Below are positions 1 to 9,052 of a stretch of 64,000 nt of DNA, piece by piece. This stretch comes from a virus: the IMG/VR virus record IMGVR_UViG_3300030419_007201, positions 1 through 64,000 of that record, one strand, 5' to 3'. The position numbers were made by a program, and so were the translations under genes. The notes beneath the pieces were generated by a model that searched no databases, was not told where the DNA came from, and was given only the letters and a program-made list of their open reading frames with translations. Each line of letters starts with the position of its first letter. The stretch's first letter is position 1.

Positions 1-1011
1 ATTGATTCCAGTTGGTGATTGGCTATTAGAGCCACGACCTGTTAGATCTGCTCTGGAGGGGTCCGCGCCATAAAGATCCTCAACAGCTTGGCGACAATAT
101 TTTAATACTAATTCTAAAATAAGATAAATGCCCTCTTGGAGGGCTTCCATAACTGCTTTTTTGGCTCCGGCGCGGACATCGGCCATGGCAGCTTTCTCTA
201 GATCATCAACAGGTAGGTCTTCTGGGAAAGTTAACGTGGGCGGCTCTGGAATGTTTGGCACGGTATTATTAATGTCATTTTCTGCCCCTTTGGCTCCGCC
301 TGGGCTCATGAGGGTATCTGGTAATTTTTTAGCTAGTTCTTCGATGTCTTCGCATAGCTTCTCGAAATCTAGAAAATCTTCTAACTGCTTAATAAATTTA
401 TTAATCTCGTTTCTTTGTTTTGTTGCAGCTAGTTCTTTATTGAGATTCGGTGGTATCGCCTCCAGTCCTTGGTCTAGGCCACTAAATAATGCATCTGGTA
501 CAAAGCCACCATCGCTTTGTCTCTTGAAGATCTTCATAAACTCATCAGTCGGTATCTGACCAATAGTTTGCTTACATATCCATCCTAAGCCCTGGGGTAT
601 GCCAGTTAATTCCATTATACACTGCATAACCTGACCCATGATAGGTCTCAAGCCTAGCTTGTTCAAGATCTCCTCATAAATGCCATCGATACCTTCTATT
701 TCATTTAAGAGATCAGTAATATCAGGAAAATCACTAGCAAATTCTGTTTTCAACCTAGCTTTGTTGACATCCGCTATTAGACCTTTGAGATCATTGTAAG
801 ACTCTCTAGCGCTCTTTATATCAGCAGGATTGCTAACATGTTTGCCCGCGCCTTCAGCTTTTTTTTCTGAAGGGGGCGACGAAGTTTGAAGCATGGTTGC
901 GCCGAGGACGAATCTCTTCAGCCACTCATGAACAGGCATGTGTTCTGAGCCTGACTCTTCTTCTTGTCTCCACTGATCAAGAATTCCTCTTTTATCGTCG
1001 CGTTTTCCCAT
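1..1011 (-). CDS. Probable virion structural protein, N-terminal 337 residues (runs off left edge)
   Basis: The minus-strand frame is open from an ATG at 1011 to base 1 with no stop, so only the N-terminal part is present. The protein starts MGKRDDKRGILDQW and is rich in charged, helix-forming residues, with a Pro-rich stretch (NNTVPNIPEPP) past its middle. I recognise no domain. It lies one base downstream of the stop of the 1013-2065 gene, in the same direction as the spike gene further upstream, so a virion or baseplate role is inferred from context only. The plus-strand ORF inside it (128-559) is a shadow. Confidence 0.75.
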   Translation of the reverse strand, partial: MGKRDDKRGILDQWRQEEESGSEHMPVHEWLKRFVLGATMLQTSSPPSEKKAEGAGKHVSNPADIKSARESYNDLKGLIADVNKARLKTEFASDFPDITDLLNEIEGIDGIYEEILNKLGLRPIMGQVMQCIMELTGIPQGLGWICKQTIGQIPTDEFMKIFKRQSDGGFVPDALFSGLDQGLEAIPPNLNKELAATKQRNEINKFIKQLEDFLDFEKLCEDIEELAKKLPDTLMSPGGAKGAENDINNTVPNIPEPPTLTFPEDLPVDDLEKAAMADVRAGAKKAVMEALQEGIYLILELVLKYCRQAVEDLYGADPSRADLTGRGSNSQSPTGIN

Positions 1012-1012
1012 A

Positions 1013-2065
1013 TTATGTTCCTGGCTGCTCGTTTGTCATCGAATACATTCTCATCAGCATGTTTACCAATCTAGCATTATCAAATGGTACTGTCATATTT
1101 AAGCATTTAATTCCAACCCTGCTTGGTACTGCTATCCACACATCTGGCCCGGGTGGAGGATCTTCACCATCGGTCTGGCCTGTATTATTTTGTCTTTTTG
1201 GGTCTGCGGCCAATGCAACGTAGCTAAGTGTCAAATCTCCATTAAATCCAAATTCTATTCTATCATCGTAATTAGTATCTATTCCCATTTCAAACACATC
1301 CCAATCACATACATGTGGAGATACTTTTCTAAGATAGTCCCCTATCGTTTTTGGAAACTTTTTCATCTCCTTACCCAGAGCTTCTAGGTCTAAATTAAAT
1401 TCATATCCTTCTTGGCCGGCTTCTTCCATTCGACCTTTATAATATGTAAAAACAGAATCAGCAAGTTCGTTTATATCATCTTGAAAATTTTTTAATTTTA
1501 GCACTATGGCAAAAGGAGCTTCACCTTGCATATCTTGTAGTTGTTCAGGAATTTGTGCCCAACGATCGATCCAAGTTTTATTAATTTTAACATGAAATAA
1601 TAATTTCCCTTGAGGTCCTGGTTCTAAATGATGCCCAACGGCATCATCATTCTCACCCTGTCCAGGTATATAATATGCGTCTTTGACGCCGGCTGGCAGA
1701 TTAATTATTTTACCAGTTAGCTGTTCTTCTAATGTTGGTGGAGGATTGAAGATTTCATGATACTCCTGGCAATTAATAGTTTGATACGTCTCCCATGCAT
1801 TTGCAGATTCGGTTGTCTCTCCAGACGCATAGTCATAGGCGAAGGGGCCTGATTCTTTAAAGAAATAGTCTAATAGGAAGCCAACAGCATTTTCTCCTGC
1901 TAGCTCACGGCGGGATTCGAATGAGTCATCTTCTTCTCCTTTTTCATCAGTCCAAGAAGTCCTGAATGTTACTTCCCAAAAAGCACCGCCAGAAAAAAAC
2001 GGATTCTCGTCTTCGTTTTCATTAAGATATGGTTCACACATATCTCTTTCTTTCCAGTTTGACAT
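1013..2065 (-). CDS. Probable virion/baseplate protein, 350 aa, unknown
   Basis: An acidic protein without signal peptide or membrane segment. The ATG at 2065 follows AAGAGG at a short distance. The middle contains a mixed alpha/beta stretch (KLLFHVKINKTWIDRWAQIP) and the C-terminal quarter is rich in hydrophobic strands followed by a Pro/Gly-rich loop. I do not recognise a family. The gene sits between the spike-operon genes and the partial gene at the left edge with almost no spacing, which supports a structural role (inference). It could equally be an assembly chaperone. Confidence 0.65.
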   Translation of the reverse strand: MSNWKERDMCEPYLNENEDENPFFSGGAFWEVTFRTSWTDEKGEEDDSFESRRELAGENAVGFLLDYFFKESGPFAYDYASGETTESANAWETYQTINCQEYHEIFNPPPTLEEQLTGKIINLPAGVKDAYYIPGQGENDDAVGHHLEPGPQGKLLFHVKINKTWIDRWAQIPEQLQDMQGEAPFAIVLKLKNFQDDINELADSVFTYYKGRMEEAGQEGYEFNLDLEALGKEMKKFPKTIGDYLRKVSPHVCDWDVFEMGIDTNYDDRIEFGFNGDLTLSYVALAADPKRQNNTGQTDGEDPPPGPDVWIAVPSRVGIKCLNMTVPFDNARLVNMLMRMYSMTNEQPGT

Positions 2066-2080
2066 AACGCCTCTTAATAA

Positions 2081-3043
2081 TTAGTTAGTATGATTGTATC
2101 TGCTATTAATATATCTGCCTGAAGACTGTTCCAAGTAGTTCATTTTGAAAAACTCTAACATGTACCTGTTCATATCTAGGGAAAAGTTCGTAACAGTAGT
2201 ATGAAATATATCTTCGGCGGCGCCGGCGAGCTGTGCTTTTTCGCTTATAAAATCACGTTCGGCTAGAAACTTAGTTATATGTGTATGTTCAGCTAGCTGT
2301 CGATTGTATTCCATCTGATATGATAACATAGATTTAACTATTCCATTAAGCTCTCCTACTGACTTTGCTAATGCCTCTAGGGCGGCCTTCAAGTTTCTTC
2401 CTTTGGGAATCGGCTGCATACTTCCTCTACCTCGATTTCCGGCGTTCAAATCGATTCCATTAATCGCTCTAGTAACAGACCCAGCAGCGTTTAGATTATC
2501 AGTCCTGGTAACTAGTTTAATTCCGTTTCGCGCGATGATTCGCACACCGTCTGCTTTGATAGCTACAGCAGATCTAGCTTCTGTATTTCCCACTTTGCCA
2601 TTCTTAAGTCCAAAAAGCTTGTCGACCTTGCACCTTTGGCTTAAATATACTCTAGCCGCGTCAGCTTTTGGATGAGTTATTGTAGCTTCGGGATTTTGTC
2701 TAACGTTCACCTCAGAAGGATTTGCGCTGTTCACGCCTACAACAAGGTCTATCATGCCTGACTGTGTAGAGCCTAGCGGCCCATAACATAGCTTTTCTTT
2801 TTTAGCATCTAGTGGGTCACCAATTAGATCCCTACCAAGTCTTATTACTGCATTGTTATAGCCAATATAATGTTTTTCACATTCTGGTCTGACCACAGTA
2901 GGTACTGCTTCTACAAGATGTCGACAAAATTTGCCATCAGCTACATTTTTAGTCTCATCGCTGCCTTTATCGTATCCCTGTTTGCGATCGTATGCTGTGC
3001 CTTTACGTTCTACATGTGGTTTAAAATCGTCACCTAATCCCAT
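2081..3043 (-). CDS. Probable baseplate spike/structural protein, 320 aa
   Basis: Residues about 140-200 contain a stretch of short alternating strands (ARSAVAIKADGVRIIARNG, IKLVTRTD) that looks like the repeated-strand region of phage spike and VgrG/gp5-type proteins. The C-terminal part is helical and ends in a Tyr/Asn-rich tail. It lies 22 bases downstream of the large spike gene (3066-6935), so it may form or decorate the spike tip. The fold assignment rests on residue pattern alone. It is not a full-length gp5 and has no lysozyme motif. Confidence 0.55.
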   Translation of the reverse strand: MGLGDDFKPHVERKGTAYDRKQGYDKGSDETKNVADGKFCRHLVEAVPTVVRPECEKHYIGYNNAVIRLGRDLIGDPLDAKKEKLCYGPLGSTQSGMIDLVVGVNSANPSEVNVRQNPEATITHPKADAARVYLSQRCKVDKLFGLKNGKVGNTEARSAVAIKADGVRIIARNGIKLVTRTDNLNAAGSVTRAINGIDLNAGNRGRGSMQPIPKGRNLKAALEALAKSVGELNGIVKSMLSYQMEYNRQLAEHTHITKFLAERDFISEKAQLAGAAEDIFHTTVTNFSLDMNRYMLEFFKMNYLEQSSGRYINSRYNHTN

Positions 3044-3065
3044 TTTTTACCTCTTTTATTATATT

Positions 3066-6000
3066 TTATGTGAAATCAACATCCGGATAGTTGGCCGGGT
3101 CTAATGGATTGCTGCTAGCATCCGACCGAGCTTGGGCTGATGACATCAAAGGACTGCTTGGATCTCGCGGAAAATTACCTATACCATGAATATATATATA
3201 TTCACTGTCATAAGTTTCATCCCAACTTGGATGCCATGCTGTTCCGTCTTTAATTGGAAGCAATGTTTTAGACGGATTAATAGTTTTGCTTGAATCTTTT
3301 AAGTCCATCAGCGGTACCGGCTCATAATTTGCGCAACCACTATCATTATAAAAAGGAAATTCTGGGCGGGCGCCCTTTCCAGCGATTGCACGCCTTTGGT
3401 GGTCAAATAATATTTTTCTTGAAAAATGGTGGTCATCCTTAAACGGACCACTCCAGGCGCCTCCCCAAGACCAACCTGCTCGAATAAATGTCTGCCAGAA
3501 CGCCGGATGCATTCGCACTCCTGACAGAGGAACGCTTCTTTTTACTACCCATATGTCAGCGTTGGGAGATGGAGATGAAGCAAAAAATACATATCCCAAG
3601 CCTGATGACATAGACCATTCATTTAGTTGCTGAACTAGATTCTCTGAATAGGGGTTTTCTGGATTGATTCCTTTGCCGTTGTTAGTAAATTCCTTATAAG
3701 TAGGAGCCCCTTCGGCGCCCTTTAATAATTCCTTTACTAAACTCTTGACTTTGCTTTTCTGTGTTAAGCCATATCCGCCCACAAGGCCCGGGCCGGTCTT
3801 ACCAGTAAAAATCTTAAATATGTTATCGCTTCCTGTTCTAATATTTGTACCCGCTCCTGAAGCTTTTTTAAAAGCTGTCTTGTTTTTATATTTGTCATGA
3901 TATTTAGAATTTTGATGATAATAGTACTTGGCTTTTGTCATATAGCCACCAGTCATATCCCATATAGCTGGGCTTACAAATTTATTATGTAATGCTTTGG
4001 CGCTTGATCCGCCGAGCCAGTTTTCGCCGGGGCAGAGGTCAAATGCGCATCCTGTTGCATGCATGCTGAATGAAAATCCCCATCTTTTGGGCACTCTTTT
4101 GCCTCCTTCTTCTCTATAATGTTCTTGCACATAACGCGCGCGGGCGCTTTCGAATTTGGATCTGAATTCACCGATTGTATTTTCTGTGCTTAGGCCAAGG
4201 GCTTTGGTCTTTTTCCCGCTCATACCAAATTCTTCCAAAGTCATAAATTGATTATTTGGATCTGCGTCGATACCTTGTTTAATGCTATAATATTGACTTC
4301 GCAAATTTCGAAGCTTGGAAGGAAAGAAGGTTCCTTGCATTTTTCCCTTCGGAACAAAAGCAGCAATACGTCGAGGGTCTCCCTCGGGGTCTGTTTCTGA
4401 AATTAAATCTCCAGGCGTGTATCCTGAAACACGACAAGCAATCTCAAAAATAACTCGAAATTCATGAATAAAATTTGCATTTGCGGCGCCAACATAGCAA
4501 CCTCCATACATTTCTAATGGATTGGCATAGCGACTTTTTGAACTTTCCGCATCAGAAGTCGAATTCTCGCTAGAGGCAGCAAAATCAGATTTTTTCTTTC
4601 CCAAATTTCGTGCAAATCGCTTTTCAACGCCTCTGTGGTAAATAATATTTCTCTTGGTCCAGGCGCTGAGACCTCCCCAGCGGCCGTCCTTGCCAAGCTC
4701 TTCGCCGGCGCTGCCGCGTGATAAGCCAGGACTACCTGACCAATAGTGCCTCTCTCCGTACGCATTTGCGCCGGGGGCTTCGCCATTTTTAGTTGGCCAC
4801 TTGGTAGGCACCGGAGGGTATCCAGTACTTGAATAACGCGCGAAGGGCCCGGGCTTGCCAGCAACTGCTTGGGTATAATTTTCTCCTTCTATTGGTTGTA
4901 TTGTTCCGCGCTCTGCAGTCGGCATTGCAAATCTGCCCATCTTGTTTTTATTTCGTATAGCAGGAAACAAATATTTAGATGGATCTACAAGAGCGTTAGG
5001 ACAAGATGTAGTTGACTCCAACTCGGCGCCAACGGCGCTAGGATCGTGGCCTTCTTCTGGAACAGCATTGCTGCCAGTTTCACCATCAGCTGCTGCTGTG
5101 TCTTGGTTGTCTGCCTCTTCGGCCGGCTGGAGGGAGTCGGGCTCATTTTTGTATGTTTCTTTTGGCGGAGGCTTTGGTCCTCCGAATTCTACTAATGAGC
5201 CAGTTAATATAGCTGCCGGTCTGGTGAAACCAGTTGGACTAGAAAGTGGTTTTATAGGAGGTAAATATACTAGTGGGCCATCTGGAGACATATACGCTGG
5301 AAGATTTCTTTCTCTTGCTTCTGCTTCTGTCTTGGGATATACATCAGTAATAGGTATCTCTTTTATAACATCCCATCTGTTTGTTGACCAATTATAGCTT
5401 CCAAAATCACCCGGCATACCTTGATCCAGGTTTGCCCAGTCCATTATGCCTATAGGGGTATTGGAATTTTTAGCAATAGTATCATAGAACATTTTAAAAT
5501 ATTCTGGTGGCATACTCTGGCCGGGTGCCATATTAGATTTTGGTTCGTTTCCAGGGCCGTTAGGATGGGGTACCTGTTCAAAGCCCGGGCCGTATGCCGG
5601 GAAGACTGGAAATATAGCCTCATAACCAAGCTCTGCCCACTGCTCAGAAGCGCCGTCGAAGACCATGCTAATAATGTCTGGATTTGTCAAAGAAGGCTGC
5701 GGAGCGATATTTGCCATGACATAGTTAACTGATTCTTTAATCTTGAGAATAGGTTCTTCCAACTCCGGAAACTGTGCCGGGTGCCCAGGGCCCAGGAGGC
5801 CTATTGATACATTGTTCTTAAATGATGCGTCTAGCAGATGTTCTGCATGGGACTCGGCCGATTCTGCGGTCCACCCTGGGTTGTTTGTTGACATAGATCT
5901 AATTCTTGTTATAATGCCAGACGCTCCAGTGTCGTTAGCTAGACCGATGAGATCATCCACCATTTGTTGACTTTTTTCGGCTGCGGCACCACCGAACAGC

Positions 6001-6935
6001 TCGCCCATCAGAAATGGGCGGATGCGCCATCGAACCAATTCCTTAATATACGGCTCTAAGAAGTCTTTCGAAGCGGGCCCTGAAGTGGCACTAGAGCCAT
6101 AAAACACCACGCCAAATATCACATAGGTGAAGCCATGCTTCTGTAGTCTCTTGCGTAGTGATTTGGGCGTTCCAAGATCTGTATAGCCAGTGTCTTCTTC
6201 AGAGGCAAATTGCTCCACAATGACCCCTCTGCCTTTTGGTATTTGAAAGGCGTTATATTTTGAACAATTTACAACTGCTTTCTGTAACAAGCCTGACTGA
6301 GGACTGCCAGTGGCTGCCGCATATCCCCAAGCTGTACCTTGTGTGTTTATTGGATCTCCCGAGGCTGGTTTGCAATGAAAATTCGGCGGACATGCCTTGA
6401 AAGAATCCATCGGGCTCTTTACTGGTTCTATGAAAGGTGCAGATGGCTTATCATCAAGTACGGCCTTATACCAATAGGTTCTTGACTCGCCTATTCCATC
6501 AACAGATACTCGTACTGTAGAGCCAATTGGGGGTGCCGGTAGCTCAGGGGCAACGGCGTGTGCAACAGGAAGATTTTGCTCCCATATATTAAAATAACCC
6601 GATCTTTCTTTGCCGCCGGCTTGAGGCACTTCTGGCAAAATCATGTGAGTCGGGTAGTCCAATGGACGAACTCGAATCGCGACGCGGCCGAGAGCGGGGC
6701 TGTGTTCCGCCCTACCTCTGAAGCTAGGATGAGCTGGCGATGATGACATGCCATTATCATTAACAATTGCTATAACTTCGGCGGTGAATTCATTACCCAA
6801 GCCGTCCATTATATCTGGAGTAGCTGCTGCTTCTGCTGCTGCTCTTAATTTGTCAATACCTTTGGTGGTAGTACTGTATTCTCGCCCGCCCGGGCTCTTA
6901 AGTATATTACCAGCGCGGCCTTGGTCGTATCTCAT
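3066..6935 (-). CDS. Baseplate hub/spike with OB-like segment, TIM-barrel-like region and M15 peptidase domain
   Basis: At 1289 residues this is the largest protein in the window. Residues about 83-95 (GRVAIRVRPLDYP) resemble the OB-fold start of gp5/VgrG-type hub proteins. Residues about 235-590 read like a (beta/alpha)8 glycosidase-type domain (strands VIVEQF, YVIFGVVFYG, RIRPFLMGELFG, ISMVFDG). Near the C-terminus S-M-H959-A-T-G-C-A-F-D966 matches the SxHxxGxAxD zinc motif of M15 D-Ala-D-Ala/endopeptidases, and DDHHF with H1169/H1170 would supply the last zinc ligand. A Pro/Glu-rich linker separates the halves. It probably breaches the cell wall at infection. The M15 motif is firm, the OB segment likely, and the glycosidase region tentative. 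Confidence 0.7.
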   Translation of the reverse strand: MRYDQGRAGNILKSPGGREYSTTTKGIDKLRAAAEAAATPDIMDGLGNEFTAEVIAIVNDNGMSSSPAHPSFRGRAEHSPALGRVAIRVRPLDYPTHMILPEVPQAGGKERSGYFNIWEQNLPVAHAVAPELPAPPIGSTVRVSVDGIGESRTYWYKAVLDDKPSAPFIEPVKSPMDSFKACPPNFHCKPASGDPINTQGTAWGYAAATGSPQSGLLQKAVVNCSKYNAFQIPKGRGVIVEQFASEEDTGYTDLGTPKSLRKRLQKHGFTYVIFGVVFYGSSATSGPASKDFLEPYIKELVRWRIRPFLMGELFGGAAAEKSQQMVDDLIGLANDTGASGIITRIRSMSTNNPGWTAESAESHAEHLLDASFKNNVSIGLLGPGHPAQFPELEEPILKIKESVNYVMANIAPQPSLTNPDIISMVFDGASEQWAELGYEAIFPVFPAYGPGFEQVPHPNGPGNEPKSNMAPGQSMPPEYFKMFYDTIAKNSNTPIGIMDWANLDQGMPGDFGSYNWSTNRWDVIKEIPITDVYPKTEAEARERNLPAYMSPDGPLVYLPPIKPLSSPTGFTRPAAILTGSLVEFGGPKPPPKETYKNEPDSLQPAEEADNQDTAAADGETGSNAVPEEGHDPSAVGAELESTTSCPNALVDPSKYLFPAIRNKNKMGRFAMPTAERGTIQPIEGENYTQAVAGKPGPFARYSSTGYPPVPTKWPTKNGEAPGANAYGERHYWSGSPGLSRGSAGEELGKDGRWGGLSAWTKRNIIYHRGVEKRFARNLGKKKSDFAASSENSTSDAESSKSRYANPLEMYGGCYVGAANANFIHEFRVIFEIACRVSGYTPGDLISETDPEGDPRRIAAFVPKGKMQGTFFPSKLRNLRSQYYSIKQGIDADPNNQFMTLEEFGMSGKKTKALGLSTENTIGEFRSKFESARARYVQEHYREEGGKRVPKRWGFSFSMHATGCAFDLCPGENWLGGSSAKALHNKFVSPAIWDMTGGYMTKAKYYYHQNSKYHDKYKNKTAFKKASGAGTNIRTGSDNIFKIFTGKTGPGLVGGYGLTQKSKVKSLVKELLKGAEGAPTYKEFTNNGKGINPENPYSENLVQQLNEWSMSSGLGYVFFASSPSPNADIWVVKRSVPLSGVRMHPAFWQTFIRAGWSWGGAWSGPFKDDHHFSRKILFDHQRRAIAGKGARPEFPFYNDSGCANYEPVPLMDLKDSSKTINPSKTLLPIKDGTAWHPSWDETYDSEYIYIHGIGNFPRDPSSPLMSSAQARSDASSNPLDPANYPDVDFT

Positions 6936-7240
6936 TGTTCCTCGCCCTCTTCATTTATCATATCATAGATTTCGCTTTTATCTATTTCTGATAAAGCATT
7001 AGGCCCGGAATTCTTCTTATGTATAAGAGTTGATATTTTGACTAGCTGCTCGTTTGATCTTTGGAGTGTTTCTAAATATTTTGCAGCTATTAATCCTAAA
7101 TCTTTGTGATCGTGAGCCGAATTCATATCTTTCATCATCTTCGTTAAAAGACTTAAAGCCATGGCCCTATCGTTAGTTACATTTTCTGTAGCATCTTCGA
7201 TATAAGATTCAAGATTTTTTATAGTTTTCCTTCTTCCCAT
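6932..7240 (-). CDS. Small helical protein, possibly terminase small subunit-like
   Basis: A 102-residue, highly charged, helical protein starting MGRRKTIKNLESYI. The segment DLGLIAAKYLETLQRSNEQLVKIS loosely recalls the helical core of T4-type small terminases (a helix with a conserved Asn followed by L-x-x-L), but the match is weak and no catalytic motif is expected in that family. The gene overlaps the spike gene by 4 bases and the sigma gene by 22 bases, so the three are probably translated together. A transcription cofactor (gp33-like) is another possibility given its place next to the gp55-like gene. Function is unproven. Confidence 0.6.
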   Translation of the reverse strand: MGRRKTIKNLESYIEDATENVTNDRAMALSLLTKMMKDMNSAHDHKDLGLIAAKYLETLQRSNEQLVKISTLIHKKNSGPNALSEIDKSEIYDMINEEGEEQ

Positions 7241-7905
7241 TTCTTTTTGAACACGCGGTATCTAGCTCTCATCTTGTTTAAATTATTAACAATCTGTTTT
7301 GTGTTGAGCCCTGTGATCTCCCTCATATACAAATAAATAGCTTTTTTGTTAAAAATCTCTAGTTCTTCTTTGCGACTAAATAATATTTTAACTGCTTCAA
7401 GAACTTTTTTCTCATTATCTTTGAGCTTCATCTGCTCCCAAGATAAAATCTCATGCCAGAAATGCTGCCAAAATTCAAAATCCTCCCTATCGTTTAAATA
7501 AGGATGGTGCGTAGTAAGCTTCTCCTCTGTGTCCCCATGGGCAAGATCCTCGTAGCTAACTTCCTTTTGGACACTTCTAGAATTTTTCTTTACTTTGTGA
7601 ATGAACCAATTTTTAGTAATCACAGAGAAATAAGAAAACGCTTTTGACCCCTTGGAAGGTTCAAATTTATCTAAAATAGTAGTTAGCCATATTTTACATT
7701 CGTCTTTTAAAGAATCGATATTTGGCAAATTATTGAATTTATAAGTATAAACAATCTTATCTACCATTTCGTCGAAAACAGGACCAATATATTTGATATA
7801 CAGCTCTGTACGTATTTTTTTGTCATCTGTCTTGGCGTATTCCACAATTGCATCTTCATGCTCTTGTGTAAAATATCTATTAGATTTCTTCTTCTTCCTC
7901 GACAT
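7219..7905 (-). CDS. Late-transcription sigma factor, T4 gp55-like
   Basis: The 228-residue protein carries a sigma region-2-like core: FEPSKGSKAFSYFSVITKNW followed by FIHKVKK, the signature of T4 gp55 and of ECF-type sigma factors that bind core polymerase and melt late promoters. The C-terminal half has a helix-rich segment (ALYLYMREITG-like, then TKQIVNNLNKMRARY) that may act as region 4. I place the start at the ATG at 7905 (MSRKKKKSN) because GGAGG lies six bases upstream; an upstream in-frame ATG at 7941 lacks such a site. No C-terminal SLDFLFE-type sliding-clamp motif is visible (it ends WEEGKL). It probably drives phage late genes. Confidence 0.75.
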   Translation of the reverse strand: MSRKKKKSNRYFTQEHEDAIVEYAKTDDKKIRTELYIKYIGPVFDEMVDKIVYTYKFNNLPNIDSLKDECKIWLTTILDKFEPSKGSKAFSYFSVITKNWFIHKVKKNSRSVQKEVSYEDLAHGDTEEKLTTHHPYLNDREDFEFWQHFWHEILSWEQMKLKDNEKKVLEAVKILFSRKEELEIFNKKAIYLYMREITGLNTKQIVNNLNKMRARYRVFKKKWEEGKL

Positions 7906-8263
7906 CACCATCCTCCGTAATTGATATTTCTTTTGTTTCAAGAGAGTGTTTATAAGAAAAATCTAATATAGAATTGACAGTATCTCGTGAATGGTCAATC
8001 AAATTCATCAAAGTCTGATCGCCATAATACATTTCCAATCCGTAAAGGCGCTCAAGGTGTTGTCTAAATTCATTATTACTTTCAAGTAAGTCATCTAAAT
8101 CTACTTCTATTTCTCTCAGCGAGTATAGCATCTTAGTAGCCCACCAAAGCAGCCCTATATTCGCCAGTACAGATATATACAATAGAAAAGGCACAACGCC
8201 AAGAACTGCCATCAGTAATATTGCGTTAATTATTAATGATATAGCTAGTATGTAGACGTTCAT
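7880..8263 (-). CDS. Two-helix membrane protein, acidic C-terminus
   Basis: The N-terminal 45 residues form two hydrophobic membrane segments (about 4-24 and 26-44) followed by a charged coiled-coil-like region and a tail of six consecutive Glu/Asp-type residues. The motif LYGLEMYYGDQTLMNL is the most distinctive stretch, and I recall similar short proteins beside FmdB-like and late-sigma genes in marine T4-like phages. Function is unknown. It overlaps the sigma gene by 26 bases and the zinc-ribbon gene by 4. Confidence 0.6.
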   Translation of the reverse strand: MNVYILAISLIINAILLMAVLGVVPFLLYISVLANIGLLWWATKMLYSLREIEVDLDDLLESNNEFRQHLERLYGLEMYYGDQTLMNLIDHSRDTVNSILDFSYKHSLETKEISITEDGDVEEEEEI

Positions 8264-8520
8264 GCTTCGTAAAACTCTTCTTTTATTCTCTTTTTCTCAT
8301 CATTCAGGTCTTTTCGAAAATCTTCTATACTTGATTTAACAAGCTCTCCGACCTTGTTTTGAGTCTCTTCCTTGGTTTCGGTCGTTCTAAAAGTTGCCGG
8401 TATTCTAGTAAGGGATCCATTTGTCTCACATGCAGCACAATCATGCATGCGGCTTGACATAGAATGCCAAATTTCTATTTCGCCCAGACACACCCCGCAC
8501 TTATATAAGTATTTAGGCAC
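8260..8520 (-). CDS. FmdB-type zinc-ribbon protein
   Basis: An 86-residue protein. The first 32 residues are Y-x-C-x-x-C plus a second C-x-x-C (YKCGVCLG, DCAACE), the layout of FmdB/CxxC-CxxC-SSSS zinc ribbons: M-P-x-Y-x-Y-x-C at the start is typical. The rest is a charged helix (FRKDLNDEKKRIKEEFYEA). These small proteins are widespread in phages and bacteria, and are thought to be regulators or scaffold proteins. The stop abuts the cupin gene. Confidence 0.7.
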   Translation of the reverse strand: MPKYLYKCGVCLGEIEIWHSMSSRMHDCAACETNGSLTRIPATFRTTETKEETQNKVGELVKSSIEDFRKDLNDEKKRIKEEFYEA

Positions 8521-8856
8521 TTAACTAGTTCTCCCATAATCATCCTCAATGCGCACGACATCATCTAAGTGAGGCGTGCTGACCTCTATCAAAACCACAT
8601 CATTTCTATCAGCACAAAATCTGTGAACAGTTCCTGGCTTAATGTGGTGTGACTCACCAAGTATCATTAGCCTTGCATGCTCTTCGAACTGAAGTCTCAA
8701 GTTTCCTTCTACAACGTAGATAGTCTCCTCTTTGACTCTGTGGTATTGTTTAGACAATTTGTTGCCTGACTTTATAAAAATCTTTTTAGCAACGTAAGAC
8801 TCTGTTTCTGCCCAGATCTCTTCATAGCCCCATGGCTTTTCAACTATCCTGCTCAT
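8521..8856 (-). CDS. Cupin domain protein, mannose-6-phosphate isomerase type II C-terminal-like
   Basis: The 111-residue protein begins MSRIVEKPWGYEEIW and contains a single cupin: K-x-x-S-x-Q-Y-H-R-V-K-E-E-T-I-Y-V-V-E-G gives the first metal-binding His/Glu set, and H-x-I-K-P-G-T-V-H-R-F the second. This matches the stand-alone isomerase domain attached to mannose-1-phosphate guanylyltransferases. The start at 8856 is preceded by AGGAG with seven bases between; longer in-frame starts overlap further into the upstream gene. Next to gmd/fcl it probably helps supply mannose phosphate for GDP-mannose, but no guanylyltransferase is present here. Confidence 0.75.
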   Translation of the reverse strand: MSRIVEKPWGYEEIWAETESYVAKKIFIKSGNKLSKQYHRVKEETIYVVEGNLRLQFEEHARLMILGESHHIKPGTVHRFCADRNDVVLIEVSTPHLDDVVRIEDDYGRTS

Positions 8857-9052
8857 CATCATACTCCTGATCACCGAACTTAACAACCGGGGGGTTGAGA
8901 ACAAATAACTCACCTTCGACATTTGTAAAACGCAAGTTTTTCAAAACAGGAACTATATCACTCTGCTCCAACAAGCTTTTCTGCAAACACATCATTAGCG
9001 ATCCCAAAGCCTCATCAGATAGCGTTGCTTCATTTAAATTAACATTACTCAT
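8840..9052 (-). CDS. Small acidic protein, unknown
   Basis: 70 residues, no Cys, acidic C-terminus (DQEYDDEQDS). It overlaps the cupin gene by 17 bases and gmd by 4, so it is inside the glycan operon. The AGGAG that serves the cupin gene lies in its 3' end. I recognise no family. Confidence 0.5.
   Translation of the reverse strand: MSNVNLNEATLSDEALGSLMMCLQKSLLEQSDIVPVLKNLRFTNVEGELFVLNPPVVKFGDQEYDDEQDS

Noticed and set aside
128-559. Plus-strand ORF of 143 residues
   Set aside because: It lies opposite an uninterrupted minus-strand frame (1-1011), has Ser/Phe-rich low-complexity sequence and no start signal, so it is a shadow.
7906-7941. Longer start for the gp55-like gene
   Set aside because: The ATG at 7905 has GGAGG at six bases; the longer form adds a basic extension inside the upstream gene with no site.
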